Shown here: piece after piece, positions 53,010 through 61,957 of the stretch
How positions within the stretch are numbered: position 1 is the stretch's first letter
Layout: each line of letters opens with the position of its first letter
Source of the DNA: Pontibacillus yanchengensis
Lineage (GTDB): Bacteria; Bacillota; Bacilli; Bacillales; BH030062
Assembly (NCBI RefSeq): GCF_009856295.1
Contig: NZ_WMEU01000008.1
Span: 54,371 to 118,370, forward strand
DNA: 64,000 bases
Reading direction: 5' to 3'
Made by a program: the position numbers and the translations under genes
The notes under the pieces: generated by a model
What the model saw: only the letters and a program-made list of their open reading frames with translations
Told to the model about the DNA's origin: nothing
The model's database searches: none

Positions 53010-54304
53010 ACATAGATGAAAAGTTGACCCATTTAAAAGAAGCTATGAACAACTCCTCCCTAAAAGATGTCACATCAGACAAACAGAAAATCTCTAATTA
53101 TGTCTTTTCCAAGAAACAAAAACGTTTTTCGTTATTCAACAATCCTAAACGCACCCTGCAAATTACATCAAGTATTGTGGGAGTTATAGCCCTTTGTGTA
53201 TTAATGGTCTACACGAGTATAGGAGGGAAAAACTATTTCAATCCCGCTGATCCTAGTGAACAGCCTTTTGTCGACCCCTTTGTATCAAAAGACAAGGAAA
53301 AGTACCAAGTTGTCGTTGTTCACTCAGATTCCTCCAAAACAGATACAGAATGGAATCATCTTTACAAAAAACAACCGATTGAAGAATATGTTTCTAACAC
53401 CCGTGTATTAAATAAGGATTCGAATAAAGCCCAGTCCTTAATTTCACGCTATACACACGAAGGAGAAGAAACGAGTTATCCACTCGCATTTGTTTTTAAT
53501 TCAAAACAGATGGTCTACAAAACATCCAATAAAGGACAATTAAAAACCTATTTAACAAGCTTACACACTCCGCCTACTGAAAAATCACCACTAGGAGAGT
53601 ATATGCTTGCAGGGATAACGCTTGGTCAACCTTTTCAAAAAGTAGTCGATACACTTGGAAGAACAGATGACGTTTTCAAACCAAGTGAAGATCAAAAGCA
53701 AGGACCAATTATGCTATTTAGAGAGAAAGGCTCCTTCGCAATTAATGTCATGTTAGACGACAACCAGCACACAGTAAATGGGATCCATGTGTACGTTGAT
53801 CAATTGAAAACAGAAGAATGGAAAGAAAAGGTACCAAGTACTAAACAGGAGAGCCTTAAAACGTTTGGAAATCCTCAAGAAACAAAGAAGTATAAATGCC
53901 AGGACGATAGCATGTGTACTATTCACAAATACAACAATATGTATGTAAGATTTAAAGCTAACAGCGACAACATTGCCTATATTGAATATCTTACTCCTGA
54001 AAGACAGAGACAAATTCAGCAGCGATATTTATCTAAGGAAAAAGGCAAGTATTACATCGTACTCATTCAGGGAGAAGCTTCTAATGAAGGAATAAGTGAA
54101 TGGGATGATGTCATGAGGGAACAGTTGAGTACTAAAATGACGGGATATACATCTTCCAGAGGTCCAGTTGGTAACTTTGATTTTTGGTTCGTTAATCGAT
54201 ACAACGTAAAACGAGCACCTGTGGCCGTGGTGACGGACACGGAAGGAATGGTATTCAAAGCTCATACGGTTGAGGAGTTGAAGGATTTTTTTGAAGGGAA
54301 ATAA
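53006..54304 (+). CDS. Membrane anti-sigma-like protein with duplicated extracellular domains
   Basis: A 432-residue protein. The cytoplasmic part (1-49) is short, hydrophilic and Lys-rich; a single membrane segment spans about 51-71 (LQITSSIVGVIALCVLMVYT); the rest is extracellular. Two similar domains flank a central one: YQVVVVHSDSSKTDTEW ... YPLAFVFNSKQMVYKTSNKG (about 100-185) and YYIVLIQGEASNEGISEW ... APVAVVTDTEGMVFKAHTVE (about 345-430). The middle (about 200-330, GITLGQPFQKVVDTLGR) resembles DUF4309-like domains. It overlaps the sigma gene by 4 bp. No zinc-binding HxxxCxxC motif is seen, so it would be a ZAS-independent anti-sigma factor. Confidence 0.8.
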   Translation: MNIDEKLTHLKEAMNNSSLKDVTSDKQKISNYVFSKKQKRFSLFNNPKRTLQITSSIVGVIALCVLMVYTSIGGKNYFNPADPSEQPFVDPFVSKDKEKYQVVVVHSDSSKTDTEWNHLYKKQPIEEYVSNTRVLNKDSNKAQSLISRYTHEGEETSYPLAFVFNSKQMVYKTSNKGQLKTYLTSLHTPPTEKSPLGEYMLAGITLGQPFQKVVDTLGRTDDVFKPSEDQKQGPIMLFREKGSFAINVMLDDNQHTVNGIHVYVDQLKTEEWKEKVPSTKQESLKTFGNPQETKKYKCQDDSMCTIHKYNNMYVRFKANSDNIAYIEYLTPERQRQIQQRYLSKEKGKYYIVLIQGEASNEGISEWDDVMREQLSTKMTGYTSSRGPVGNFDFWFVNRYNVKRAPVAVVTDTEGMVFKAHTVEELKDFFEGK

Positions 54305-54371
54305 GGTGGCCCTCGTTTGTGTATCGTCGTATCGTCCTGCACGAATGGCTATTCACAAATCATCCACCTGG

Positions 54372-54411
54372 AAAAAGACGCAATCTTATTAATAAGGCTT
54401 GCGTCTTTCTT
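54372..54411. terminator. Bidirectional terminator
   Basis: AAAGACGCAATCTTATT pairs with AATAAGGCTTGCGTCTTT, with A and T runs on either side. It can end the sigma operon and the convergent pseudogene. Confidence 0.85.
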
Positions 54412-54418
54412 ATTTCCA

Positions 54419-54874
54419 TCAATCACCCATCTGGTAATAATCTCTTCTCATAAGTCCCATTAAAATAGATTCATGGTATACACCATTATAGTATAGATCA
54501 TCTTTAATTCTTCCCTCTTCCTTAAAGCCCAATTTTTCGTAGGCTATAATTCCCCTTACATTGAAAGCACATACATCTAACCCAATACGCATGATCGAAA
54601 ATGGAAATACGTACGACAGAATTACGATTTTGGTGATCAATGTTCTCCATCGCTAATTCTCCAATTTGTAGATCTGTTTCCTGTAACCAAATCACCAAAT
54701 CAATCCGAGAATCATCTGTTGATATTCTTTCTTATCACAATTTTGCACACACTAAACACCGTTTGAGTCCCTGTTAGTTTCCTTCCTTATCCCAAAGCAC
54801 TTTTCTATAAAATAGATCCAAGTCTTCTTCGATAGGTCTTAGATACACCCGACTTCCTTCTAAAAAATTTTCAC
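54419..54874 (-). pseudogene. Degenerate GNAT acetyltransferase gene
   Basis: On the complementary strand pieces of a RimL/SpeG-type GNAT enzyme occur in order: LEGSRVYLRPIEEDLDLFYR, SRIDLVIWLQETDLQIGELA, MENIDHQNRNSVVRISIFD, IGLDVCAFNVRGIIAYEKLG and FKEEGRIKDDLYYNGVYHES. A GTG behind GGAGGAGG at 54872 was probably its start. Several stops and frameshifts and a gap before IGLDV (loss of the acetyl-CoA loop) show that it is dead. Confidence 0.8.
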
Positions 54875-54879
54875 AAAAA

Positions 54880-55209
54880 CCTCCTCCATTATAATGCTGT
54901 ATATAATAGTAAAGTATATAGGGAAAATACTAGAATAAGGAAATATTTATTCTCTTACTGCACTCTTCCAATAGGAACAAGTATAAATTCTGATGAATGA
55001 TTCTAAACATCCATATAGGAACTATCAATAAAATCTTGTTCTATTGATTTCATTACTTTAATTCCCAATTAACACACGATTTTTTATTGAAAATAAGGCT
55101 TCTCTTTTTTAATGAAAACAACTAGTGATTGTAAATTCCTCCAACAAAGTATAAAATCCACTTATAGATTGAATCAGCACGGGCAGTATTCTAGATGAGG
55201 AGACTTATT
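54880..55209. other. Intergenic region upstream of the potassium transporter
   Basis: About 330 bp, AT-rich. I looked for a c-di-AMP (ydaO) riboswitch leader, common upstream of ktr genes, and see none of its conserved segments. Only promoter-like sequences remain. Confidence 0.5.
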
Positions 55210-56577
55210 ATGGCGCATACTCTTGCTAGTAATTTTAATAACTTCTTTAACCGCTTAAGTCCTTTTCAAGTGATATTCATTTTCTATCTTTCTGCCGTTA
55301 TTATCGCTTCCATTTTAATCGGACTTCCGTTTTTACATAAAGAAGGGGTTCATCTTTCCCTTATAGATATTATATTTACAGCTGTTAGTGCTGTCAGTGT
55401 CACTGGTTTAACTGTTGTTTCAACACCGGATGTTTTTAACACACCAGGTTATTTCGTTTTGATGTTCGTTCTTCAATTCGGAGGTATAGGTGTAATGACC
55501 TTAGGAACGTTTATATGGCTCATGCTTGGACAAAAAATCGGCCTGAAAAGGAGACAGCTTATAAAAACAGATCAAAACCGCAACACCTTTTCCGGAATGG
55601 TCTCCCTAATCAAACAAATACTTATCATCATTATTTTGATTGAAGCTATAGGTGCATTGATTCTTGGGATTTATTTCATTCAATATTTCCCTACAGCAGG
55701 GGAGGCTTTTATTCAAGGGATGTTTGCTTCTGTAAGTGCAACCACCAACGCTGGTTTTGATATAACTGGCTCTTCCCTAGTGATGTTTGAACATGATTAT
55801 TTTGTTCAAATGATTAATATGATTCTCCTAATACTAGGAGCAATTGGATTTCCAGTATTAATTGAAATTAAAGATTACCTTACACACAAAAAACAGGACT
55901 TATTTAAATTTTCATTATTCACCAAGCTAACTTCTATTACGTTCGCTTTGCTGATTGTTGTTGGAACAATATTAATATACTTGTTAGATCGTACTCACTT
56001 TTTTCAAGGAAAGTCCTGGCATGAATCGCTCTTTTATGCACTATTCCAATCCGTAACCACTAGGAATGGCGGATTGGCTACTATGGATGTCAGCGAATTC
56101 ACGGTTCCTACTTTACTTGTCATATGTATTTTAATGTTCATCGGAGCATCGCCCAGTAGTGTAGGTGGAGGAATTCGGACAACAACGTTTGCCATTACCC
56201 TATTGAGCGTCATTTCATATGCACGTGGAAAAAGAGACGTTCGCGTATTTGGTAGAGAAATTGATCCTGAAGATATCTTCCGCTCTTTTATCGTGGTGAA
56301 TACTGCAGTAACAATTGTTGGTTTAGCTATTATTTTGTTAAACGTATTTGAGCCAGATTTCACATTAATTCAATTGATGTTTGAAGCTTGTTCTGCATTT
56401 GGAACAACAGGGCTATCTACAGGTATTACTGCAGATTTACACCTACCTGGGAAAGTAATCATCATAGCTCTAATGTTTATAGGGCGAATCGGCATCTTTT
56501 CCTTTTTGTTTATTTTAAGAGGAAAAGCACCTAGAGCAAAGTATCACTATCCAAAGGAACCTATGATTATTGGTTAA
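55210..56577 (+). CDS. ktrB: Potassium uptake protein KtrB/TrkH family
   Basis: A 455-residue TrkH/KtrB-type channel-like subunit with four M1-P-M2 repeats. The pore segments VSAVSVTGLTVVSTP, VSATTNAGFDITGS, QSVTTRNGGLATMDV and CSAFGTTGLSTG carry the selectivity-filter glycines. It needs a KtrA/KtrC partner, which is not nearby, as for B. subtilis KtrB homologues with dispersed partners. The start at MAHTLASNF follows GAGGAG by 7 nt; an earlier in-frame start would include that site. KtrB and KtrD types cannot be separated here. Confidence 0.92.
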   Translation: MAHTLASNFNNFFNRLSPFQVIFIFYLSAVIIASILIGLPFLHKEGVHLSLIDIIFTAVSAVSVTGLTVVSTPDVFNTPGYFVLMFVLQFGGIGVMTLGTFIWLMLGQKIGLKRRQLIKTDQNRNTFSGMVSLIKQILIIIILIEAIGALILGIYFIQYFPTAGEAFIQGMFASVSATTNAGFDITGSSLVMFEHDYFVQMINMILLILGAIGFPVLIEIKDYLTHKKQDLFKFSLFTKLTSITFALLIVVGTILIYLLDRTHFFQGKSWHESLFYALFQSVTTRNGGLATMDVSEFTVPTLLVICILMFIGASPSSVGGGIRTTTFAITLLSVISYARGKRDVRVFGREIDPEDIFRSFIVVNTAVTIVGLAIILLNVFEPDFTLIQLMFEACSAFGTTGLSTGITADLHLPGKVIIIALMFIGRIGIFSFLFILRGKAPRAKYHYPKEPMIIG

Positions 56578-56958
56578 AAAGCATTGATTTAATAACATAT
56601 AGGCTTGCATATCTCTAATGTTTGAAATGAAATTGATGTGTGGATTATACAAATATGGGAAGGTTTTCTTGTTATGGGTCAATGAAAAAGACAACGAGTG
56701 ATTTATGGAGGTAAATGTTCTTAAGCTTGAAGTTCGATATTGAAGGATTTGATTTACAACATCCATGAGGTAATAAAAAGAGAGAATCATTAAATAGTCA
56801 GTTTACGAAGTAAAGAAAGAGCGGAGAAATGAAGAAAAGTATCTAAAACAAAGTAATGGAAAGTACCTATGTGATCTGTATTGAATAAAAGCTTTTTACT
56901 CTTTATGCAAATCAGGTACTTTCCTATTTCATGTCATATTAATAAACCCGTGCTCCTT
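56578..56958. other. Intergenic spacer after ktrB
   Basis: No gene or clear terminator stem was found. The only structured item is a weak A/T-rich pairing near 56880-56930. Confidence 0.4.
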
Positions 56959-57108
56959 TTATTTCTTGAATGGATTTCTTCTTAGTTTATTTTGAGATTT
57001 TGTTGCTTTTGTTTTTCCGCCTTGCATGGAAGCATTGTAGTGATTAACCTCTTGGCTAGTTTGATAATCCTTTTCGAAAAGTTCACGTGCTTTGATAAAC
57101 ATGTTCAT
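56959..57108 (-). CDS. Small basic protein (49 residues)
   Basis: ATG (57106-57108) to TAA, preceded by AAGGAGGGTTAC, which is an excellent ribosome site. The product is MNMFIKARELFEKDYQTSQE, then VNHYNASMQGGKTKATK and a lysine/arginine-rich end. It is hydrophilic with no membrane segment. The strong site makes translation likely; I do not recognise the family. Confidence 0.7.
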   Translation of the reverse strand: MNMFIKARELFEKDYQTSQEVNHYNASMQGGKTKATKSQNKLRRNPFKK

Positions 57109-57343
57109 TTTGTAACCCTCCTTGAAATTTCTTAATAATAGAATACCCCTTGTATTTGCTAGTAAAACTAAGGAATTTGAAATCTAATTTAGATATATTC
57201 CGTTGTTTGTTACTCACGAATATCTAAGGGCTTATTTAGAAATATACCACGCTTAATCGGTTCTTCACACTAGTTTTTTAGAATTTATATAAAAAAGTTT
57301 ATAAACTATATGCTGTATAAAATGGGTTTTCTACATGAATTGT

Positions 57344-57457
57344 TTAAATAGTAAATTCAGAATCTCCACCTCCAATCATGATCGCCATTAATACTGTCAA
57401 AATAGGATTTTCGTTAGTATCTTTTCCATCACCTCTCTCTTGAAATAATCCTTTCAT
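57344..57457 (-). CDS. Possible 37-residue peptide
   Basis: A frame beginning MKGLFQERGDGKDTNENPIL and continuing through a hydrophobic TVLMAIMIGGG. The upstream AAAGGTG sits in the preceding terminator, about 10 nt away. Composition (charged N-terminus, short hydrophobic segment with GGG) suggests a small membrane peptide, but evidence is thin. Confidence 0.3.
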   Translation of the reverse strand: MKGLFQERGDGKDTNENPILTVLMAIMIGGGDSEFTI

Positions 57458-57462
57458 TTATA

Positions 57463-57518
57463 AAAAACACCTTTGCATTTGTACAGCTTTTAGTAAGTGT
57501 ACCTCTGCAAAGGTGTTT
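57463..57518 (-). terminator. Terminator of the aldo/keto reductase gene
   Basis: AAACACCTTTGCA and TGCAAAGGTGTTT pair, with an inner stem GTACA/TGTAC, 34 bp after the stop. Confidence 0.88.
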
Positions 57519-57551
57519 AATGTCTAGAAAAGTAATTTGACGTTATTTTTT

Positions 57552-58547
57552 CTATCTGGTATGGATTGGTAGCGGAGCATTAGATGAGATAAATCCTTTA
57601 TTGACTAATTCATGCCAGAAATCATTCGGAATATTTCTTTGTATCATTTCTATATCTTCTTTAATTCGATCTGGACGAGTAGACCCAGGGATGACAGATT
57701 TAACAGCAGGATGGGACGTGGAAAACTGAAGCGCTGCTGCTTTTAGAGGAACGTCGTATTTTTTCCCAATTTCATTCATTTGGTTTACTCTGTCTATAAT
57801 ATCAGGACCAGCTTTTGCATAATTAAAATGATCTCCACCTAGTAGTACGCCGGAGTTATATGGACTTCCAACTACGATATCTACATCTTTTTCTTCAGCC
57901 GTTACCATCATGCGCTGTAATGCTCTTTCATGTTGTAATAACGTGTATTGAGTCGCCGACAAACATACATCTGGTTTCGTTTCCTCTAGCTCCATCGCTA
58001 ATTCAATCGGTTCTGTTGTATTAACACCAAGACCCCAGCACCCAATTACTCCTTCATCCTTCAGGCGTGACAATACGCGAAATGCTCCCTTTCTAGCCTC
58101 ATCAAATTTTGCAATCCACTCATCACCATGAAAATCAGGGGAAACATCGTGCACAAAAACCATATCCAAGCGATTTGTTTTCAAACGTTCCAGACTTTGT
58201 TCAATAGATTTTAGCGTAGCATCTTCTGAGTAATCTGTAATGACTTTATTGTCTCGTGCATACTGGAATAAACCTTCTTTATCTTCTTTTTCATTCGTTA
58301 CATATCGCCCTACCTTTGTACTTAACACATAATCATCACGATTATAATTCGATAATACTTCCCCTACACGCATCTCAGCTAGACCCGCTCCATAAAAAGG
58401 GGCTGTATCAAAATAACGTACGCCTTGATCCCAGGCAGTTTGTATGGTAGTCTGCGCTTCCTCTTCCGGAACCTCCCTAAACATATTCCCTAAAGGAGCA
58501 GTACCAAGACCTACTTTGTGCTTTAGTGCATCTTCTAGTGATTTCAT
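57552..58547 (-). CDS. Aldo/keto reductase
   Basis: A 331-residue TIM-barrel NAD(P)H-dependent oxidoreductase. Visible: GLGTAPLGNMFREV, YFDTAPFYGAGLAEMRVGEVL (catalytic Asp and Tyr), VLSTKVGRYV (Lys), MVFVHDVSPDFHG (His) and the NADP-binding VKSVIPGSTRPDRIKEDIE. The D-threo-aldose 1-dehydrogenase/galactose-dehydrogenase-like subgroup is the best fit; substrate not assignable. Preceded by AGGAGG, monocistronic. Confidence 0.88.
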   Translation of the reverse strand: MKSLEDALKHKVGLGTAPLGNMFREVPEEEAQTTIQTAWDQGVRYFDTAPFYGAGLAEMRVGEVLSNYNRDDYVLSTKVGRYVTNEKEDKEGLFQYARDNKVITDYSEDATLKSIEQSLERLKTNRLDMVFVHDVSPDFHGDEWIAKFDEARKGAFRVLSRLKDEGVIGCWGLGVNTTEPIELAMELEETKPDVCLSATQYTLLQHERALQRMMVTAEEKDVDIVVGSPYNSGVLLGGDHFNYAKAGPDIIDRVNQMNEIGKKYDVPLKAAALQFSTSHPAVKSVIPGSTRPDRIKEDIEMIQRNIPNDFWHELVNKGFISSNAPLPIHTR

Positions 58548-59019
58548 AGTTCTTTTCCTCCTCTATATATAACATATAGTTGTATATCCAGCTAAAGTAC
58601 AAATAAAACATGGTGACTATCTCGTTGATTATCAGAGAATACAGCATTATGTAAGCACATTATTTTTCCAATTCATCAAGAGAAAATACACAAGGGTGTT
58701 CATGCTATATGTCGCATCTAAGCAATGATCGGTAATAATTAGGGGGACAAATGTATGAAAAGGTTTATTCTCCCTTAGCAGTAAAACCTGAATTCTAGGT
58801 AATGTTTAAGTTAAGACGTTTATTCGTCAGGATGCGTAAAACTTCACGTTCATCTCCTCTAAGCATGTAAAAAGCCAGCACTGCAAGTTGACTTTGAATC
58901 TTACGTATTTGTTGGAGACTTGAAATTGAGATATACTCTAATATAAGTAATAATGTACTTTACTTATGAAGTCTATAAAATGGTATTTTTGCACATTTGT
59001 TTAAAAAGGGGAGGTAACC
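58548..59019. other. Intergenic region without a gene
   Basis: About 470 bp between divergent genes. It contains promoter-like AT-rich stretches but no complete frame with a ribosome site and no clear stem-loop. Confidence 0.5.
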
Positions 59020-59304
59020 ATGAAAATGAACTCAATTATGCAAAAACCCTGGACATATAAGCTAGGGATCTTTCTTATTATTATTTCTGTTCTAACATGG
59101 ATTCTTTCCCCTGTTTTAATCCCTTTTTTACCACTCACGAATGGAGTGAAGGCTATTAGTATAACAACTACCCTTGTTATAGGTGAGGTGATTTTTTGGA
59201 TCGGTACTCTGATGGTGGGAAAGGAAGTAGCAAATAAAATCAGAAAATCATTCAACCCAAAAAATTGGAAAAAAAAGAAATCTGTTTATAAGAAAAAAGA
59301 TTGA
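59020..59304 (+). CDS. Small two-span membrane protein (transporter-suffix type)
   Basis: A 94-residue protein with two membrane segments (about 14-37 LGIFLIIISVLTWILSPVLI and 47-66 ISITTTLVIGEVIFWIGTLM) and a strongly basic C-terminus (NWKKKKSVYKKKD). This matches a family of short membrane proteins related to the C-terminal extension of some transporters. Ribosome site GGGGAGGT. Function unknown. Confidence 0.75.
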   Translation: MKMNSIMQKPWTYKLGIFLIIISVLTWILSPVLIPFLPLTNGVKAISITTTLVIGEVIFWIGTLMVGKEVANKIRKSFNPKNWKKKKSVYKKKD

Positions 59305-59442
59305 GCATAGCCTATAGGATTAAAATTATGAATGTGAAAATTCTTTATATTTTTCTACCGTTTTTCATTACTATTACGTAGGTTATTTTCTCTTTGACTT
59401 CACTATGTACATGAATTTCCCTCATCTAATTCATAAACCTTT

Positions 59443-59592
59443 TTAATTTTTAACTCCTATAATTTGCGCATAGTATCTACTGTTGTTGCATTTCATTAAC
59501 TCATTAATTCGTTTTAAGCCCTCATCTTTTGCACCTAACTGCATCAACCTCCTCCAATTATCTATATCTTCTTTATTAATCATTTCCTTCAT
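59443..59592 (-). CDS. Possible small protein or C-terminal gene remnant (49 residues)
   Basis: The frame MKEMINKEDIDNWRRLMQLG to a TAA at 59443 is helical and Lys/Asn-rich, with a natural protein-like composition (INELMKCNNSRYYAQIIGVK). There is no ribosome site and an in-frame stop lies just upstream, so it may be the tail of a decayed gene at the edge of the mobile element. Confidence 0.3.
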   Translation of the reverse strand: MKEMINKEDIDNWRRLMQLGAKDEGLKRINELMKCNNSRYYAQIIGVKN

Positions 59593-59682
59593 GGTTTCAT
59601 CATTATAATTTATTTAGAAAGAAATACTACAGAATTCTACCTTTAACTTATAACCAAATAAACCATAAAGTTTCCTAAAACA

Positions 59683-59727
59683 AAATAAAGCATAAGCTTT
59701 CCAAACGGAAAACTTATGCTTTATTTA
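59683..59727 (-). terminator. Terminator of the recombinase operon
   Basis: AAATAAAGCATAAGCTTTC and its partner GGAAAACTTATGCTTTATTT form a long stem that overlaps the recombinase stop codon. Confidence 0.88.
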
Positions 59728-61510
59728 ACATAAAAAAATCCACCAACTTATGTATTGGTGGAGACGGCTCTCCGTCATCAAAACCCAAAAAGAGAGCCGA
59801 TAAAAATTGAGAAAATGCTGTAATATGTTCTTTCCCTTTAGAAATAATCTTTTGCGTTCTAGGAAGATTTGTCTTTCTAAAGTTAATGATTTTTTGAATA
59901 TTTGGGTGATTGAATCTAAAGTAGATTTCTAACTTAGTTTCCTTGTTGTTTATTCTAGTTGCAACAATTTTTTCAACAAGGGTATTCACAATTGCTTTTA
60001 CTACATGAAAGTCAAGATGATTTACATACTCAGGTTCAATTAGATATTCCGTTTTCACTATATCTAAATCATACGGGAACTTTACTTCTTCGGGAAGTGG
60101 TGTCCCCATATCACCCAACCTCTCTTGAAGTTCTTCAACTTCTTTTTCTAAATCATTCAACTTATGATTGTAGCGAGATAAGGATTTTCGATTAGCATCA
60201 ACAGACAAGTCCACAGAAGTAACCACCTCAACCAAGTTAGCAATCTGCTTTTGTTTGTCTACAATACGTTTTTGTAAATCCTTGAATTTTTCATTATGCA
60301 TCCTATTCTTTTCGCCTTCTTCTTCTAATGCCTTATCTATCTCATTTGCAATTTCACGTGGAGTCAGAAAGTTACATAATTCTTTCCAAACGATCATGTC
60401 CAGTTTTTGCATGTTTAAACTGTTACTACACTTTTCGTCTTTAGACTTATACTTGCTAGACGGACATTGTAGGTAATGTGCTACTGTCCCACTACGCTTA
60501 CTTGTAGTTCTATTTGCTACATACTTTTTTCCACACTCACTACATTCAACCATACCTGTTAGCATATACTTACCTACGTACCGCCCATCATAATTGTGGT
60601 TCTTAAAATGTTCACCTGCATTAGGATTCTTGTTCTTTTTTAAAAGAAGGTCCTGAACTTGCATCCAATCTTCTTCACTTATTATAGTTTCATTTTCCTC
60701 ACTATGCGCGTAAACCCATTCATTTTCGGGTTTAGACTTCCCATTTACTCTCCGAGATTCCCGTCTATTCCACACCCTAGTGAAGTAATTTGGATTTTTT
60801 AGAATCTCACCGATACCACTTGGTTTCCAGTCACCTCGATTTAATGCTCTTACTTCATTTAGATACCGAGCAATTACATAAATCCCTTTACCATTAAGAT
60901 ACATTTTGTAAATCAACCGTATTATAGGAGCCGTTTCTTCATCGACAACTAATATTTTTTCTTTCCTTCCATTTTCATTAGTTCTTTCATGTAACTTATA
61001 GCCTATTGGCACTTTACCACCTGTGTAAAGCCCTTTTGTTGCTAGATCTTCGTGGATCTTCTTCACTTCCATCCCTAAATTCATAGAATAAAATTCATCT
61101 AGTAAATCCATCATAGAATCCATAAGAGACTCGGTAGGGGTAGCGGCAGCACCACTCAGGCCCGGTTGATCAATGTAGATAATTTCTACACGATTCTTTC
61201 GACATTGTCTCTTAATGTATGCTTTCTCCTCCTGATCTCTACCAAGTCGATCATTTTTAGTTACAATAACATAATCAACCTCTTTATTTTTTATACTGTC
61301 TAATAAAAGAATAAGACCCGGTCTTTTTCTAGATTGACTTACATTATATCCAGATTTACCTTCATCTTTATGAAGGTCAACTAATTTAAAATTATTTTTG
61401 ACGCAATACTGTTGAATTTTATTTTCCTGATGCTCCAGACTAAGACCTTCCTCTGCTTGCATACTTGATGAAACACGAATATAACCGACTGCTACTTTTC
61501 TTTTATCCAT
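59714..61510 (-). CDS. Large serine recombinase (site-specific integrase)
   Basis: A 598-residue serine recombinase. The catalytic domain (1-150) has AVGYIRVSSSMQAEEGLSLE with the nucleophile Ser14, VDYVIVTKNDRLGRDQEEKA and the DNA-facing arginines. The recombinase domain follows (about 170-270, PIGYKLHERTN; ILKNPNYFTRV), then a zinc ribbon (about 320-370, MVECSECGKKYVANR ... LQCPSS ... CSNS) and a long coiled coil (about 395-470). Such enzymes integrate and excise phages or conjugative elements. The next gene upstream ends 1 bp before its start (with GGAGGT). The terminator overlaps the stop. Confidence 0.95.
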   Translation of the reverse strand: MDKRKVAVGYIRVSSSMQAEEGLSLEHQENKIQQYCVKNNFKLVDLHKDEGKSGYNVSQSRKRPGLILLLDSIKNKEVDYVIVTKNDRLGRDQEEKAYIKRQCRKNRVEIIYIDQPGLSGAAATPTESLMDSMMDLLDEFYSMNLGMEVKKIHEDLATKGLYTGGKVPIGYKLHERTNENGRKEKILVVDEETAPIIRLIYKMYLNGKGIYVIARYLNEVRALNRGDWKPSGIGEILKNPNYFTRVWNRRESRRVNGKSKPENEWVYAHSEENETIISEEDWMQVQDLLLKKNKNPNAGEHFKNHNYDGRYVGKYMLTGMVECSECGKKYVANRTTSKRSGTVAHYLQCPSSKYKSKDEKCSNSLNMQKLDMIVWKELCNFLTPREIANEIDKALEEEGEKNRMHNEKFKDLQKRIVDKQKQIANLVEVVTSVDLSVDANRKSLSRYNHKLNDLEKEVEELQERLGDMGTPLPEEVKFPYDLDIVKTEYLIEPEYVNHLDFHVVKAIVNTLVEKIVATRINNKETKLEIYFRFNHPNIQKIINFRKTNLPRTQKIISKGKEHITAFSQFLSALFLGFDDGEPSPPIHKLVDFFMLNKA

Positions 61511-61511
61511 G

Positions 61512-61937
61512 CTATTCTACCTCCATTTCATCAATGAACAAATTAAAATAATCTGGGTATGCTACATTACAAATGGCATCATAAGGAAAAATAAGTTCCA
61601 AATTATTTTTGTAACAATACTTAATTAAATGTGTTAATTCAAAAGAAGCAAGGTCATTTATATTTGATAGAACAATAATTCTATCTATTAATATTAAATT
61701 ACTCAACATATCCATAAATCCGTTTTTTATTTTTTGAGAATCGGATTTAAAGTCTGAATAGAATTGGGTATATACATTGTTATCTCCCAGTATTTTGGCA
61801 TTCTGAGAATTTTGCACTTCTTCTAATTTATCTATAATCCTCATATACTGCCTGTAGTTATACTTCCCATCCTTAAGGTCTTCTTCTTGTTCATTAAAAA
61901 TCGCATAAACAATTGTGTTCCATTCTACTTTTTCCAT
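61512..61937 (-). CDS. Recombinase-associated protein with a resolvase-like fold but no catalytic serine
   Basis: A 141-residue protein starting at MEKVEWNTIVYAIF behind GGAGGAG. The segment DRIIVLSNINDLASFELTHL and IKYCYKNNLELIFPYDAI aligns with the resolvase core of the adjacent recombinase (DYVIVTKNDRLGRDQEEKAY, IKRQCRKNRVEIIYIDQP). The N-terminal RVSS nucleophile motif and the DRLGR arginines are absent. It is one base before the recombinase start. I infer a non-catalytic partner, possibly a directionality or subunit factor; no known family name. Confidence 0.65.
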   Translation of the reverse strand: MEKVEWNTIVYAIFNEQEEDLKDGKYNYRQYMRIIDKLEEVQNSQNAKILGDNNVYTQFYSDFKSDSQKIKNGFMDMLSNLILIDRIIVLSNINDLASFELTHLIKYCYKNNLELIFPYDAICNVAYPDYFNLFIDEMEVE

Positions 61938-61957
61938 AAAAAAACTCCTCCGAGTGT

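Noticed and set aside
54880..55209. c-di-AMP riboswitch before ktrB
   Set aside because: No conserved ydaO/yuaA motif segments could be found.
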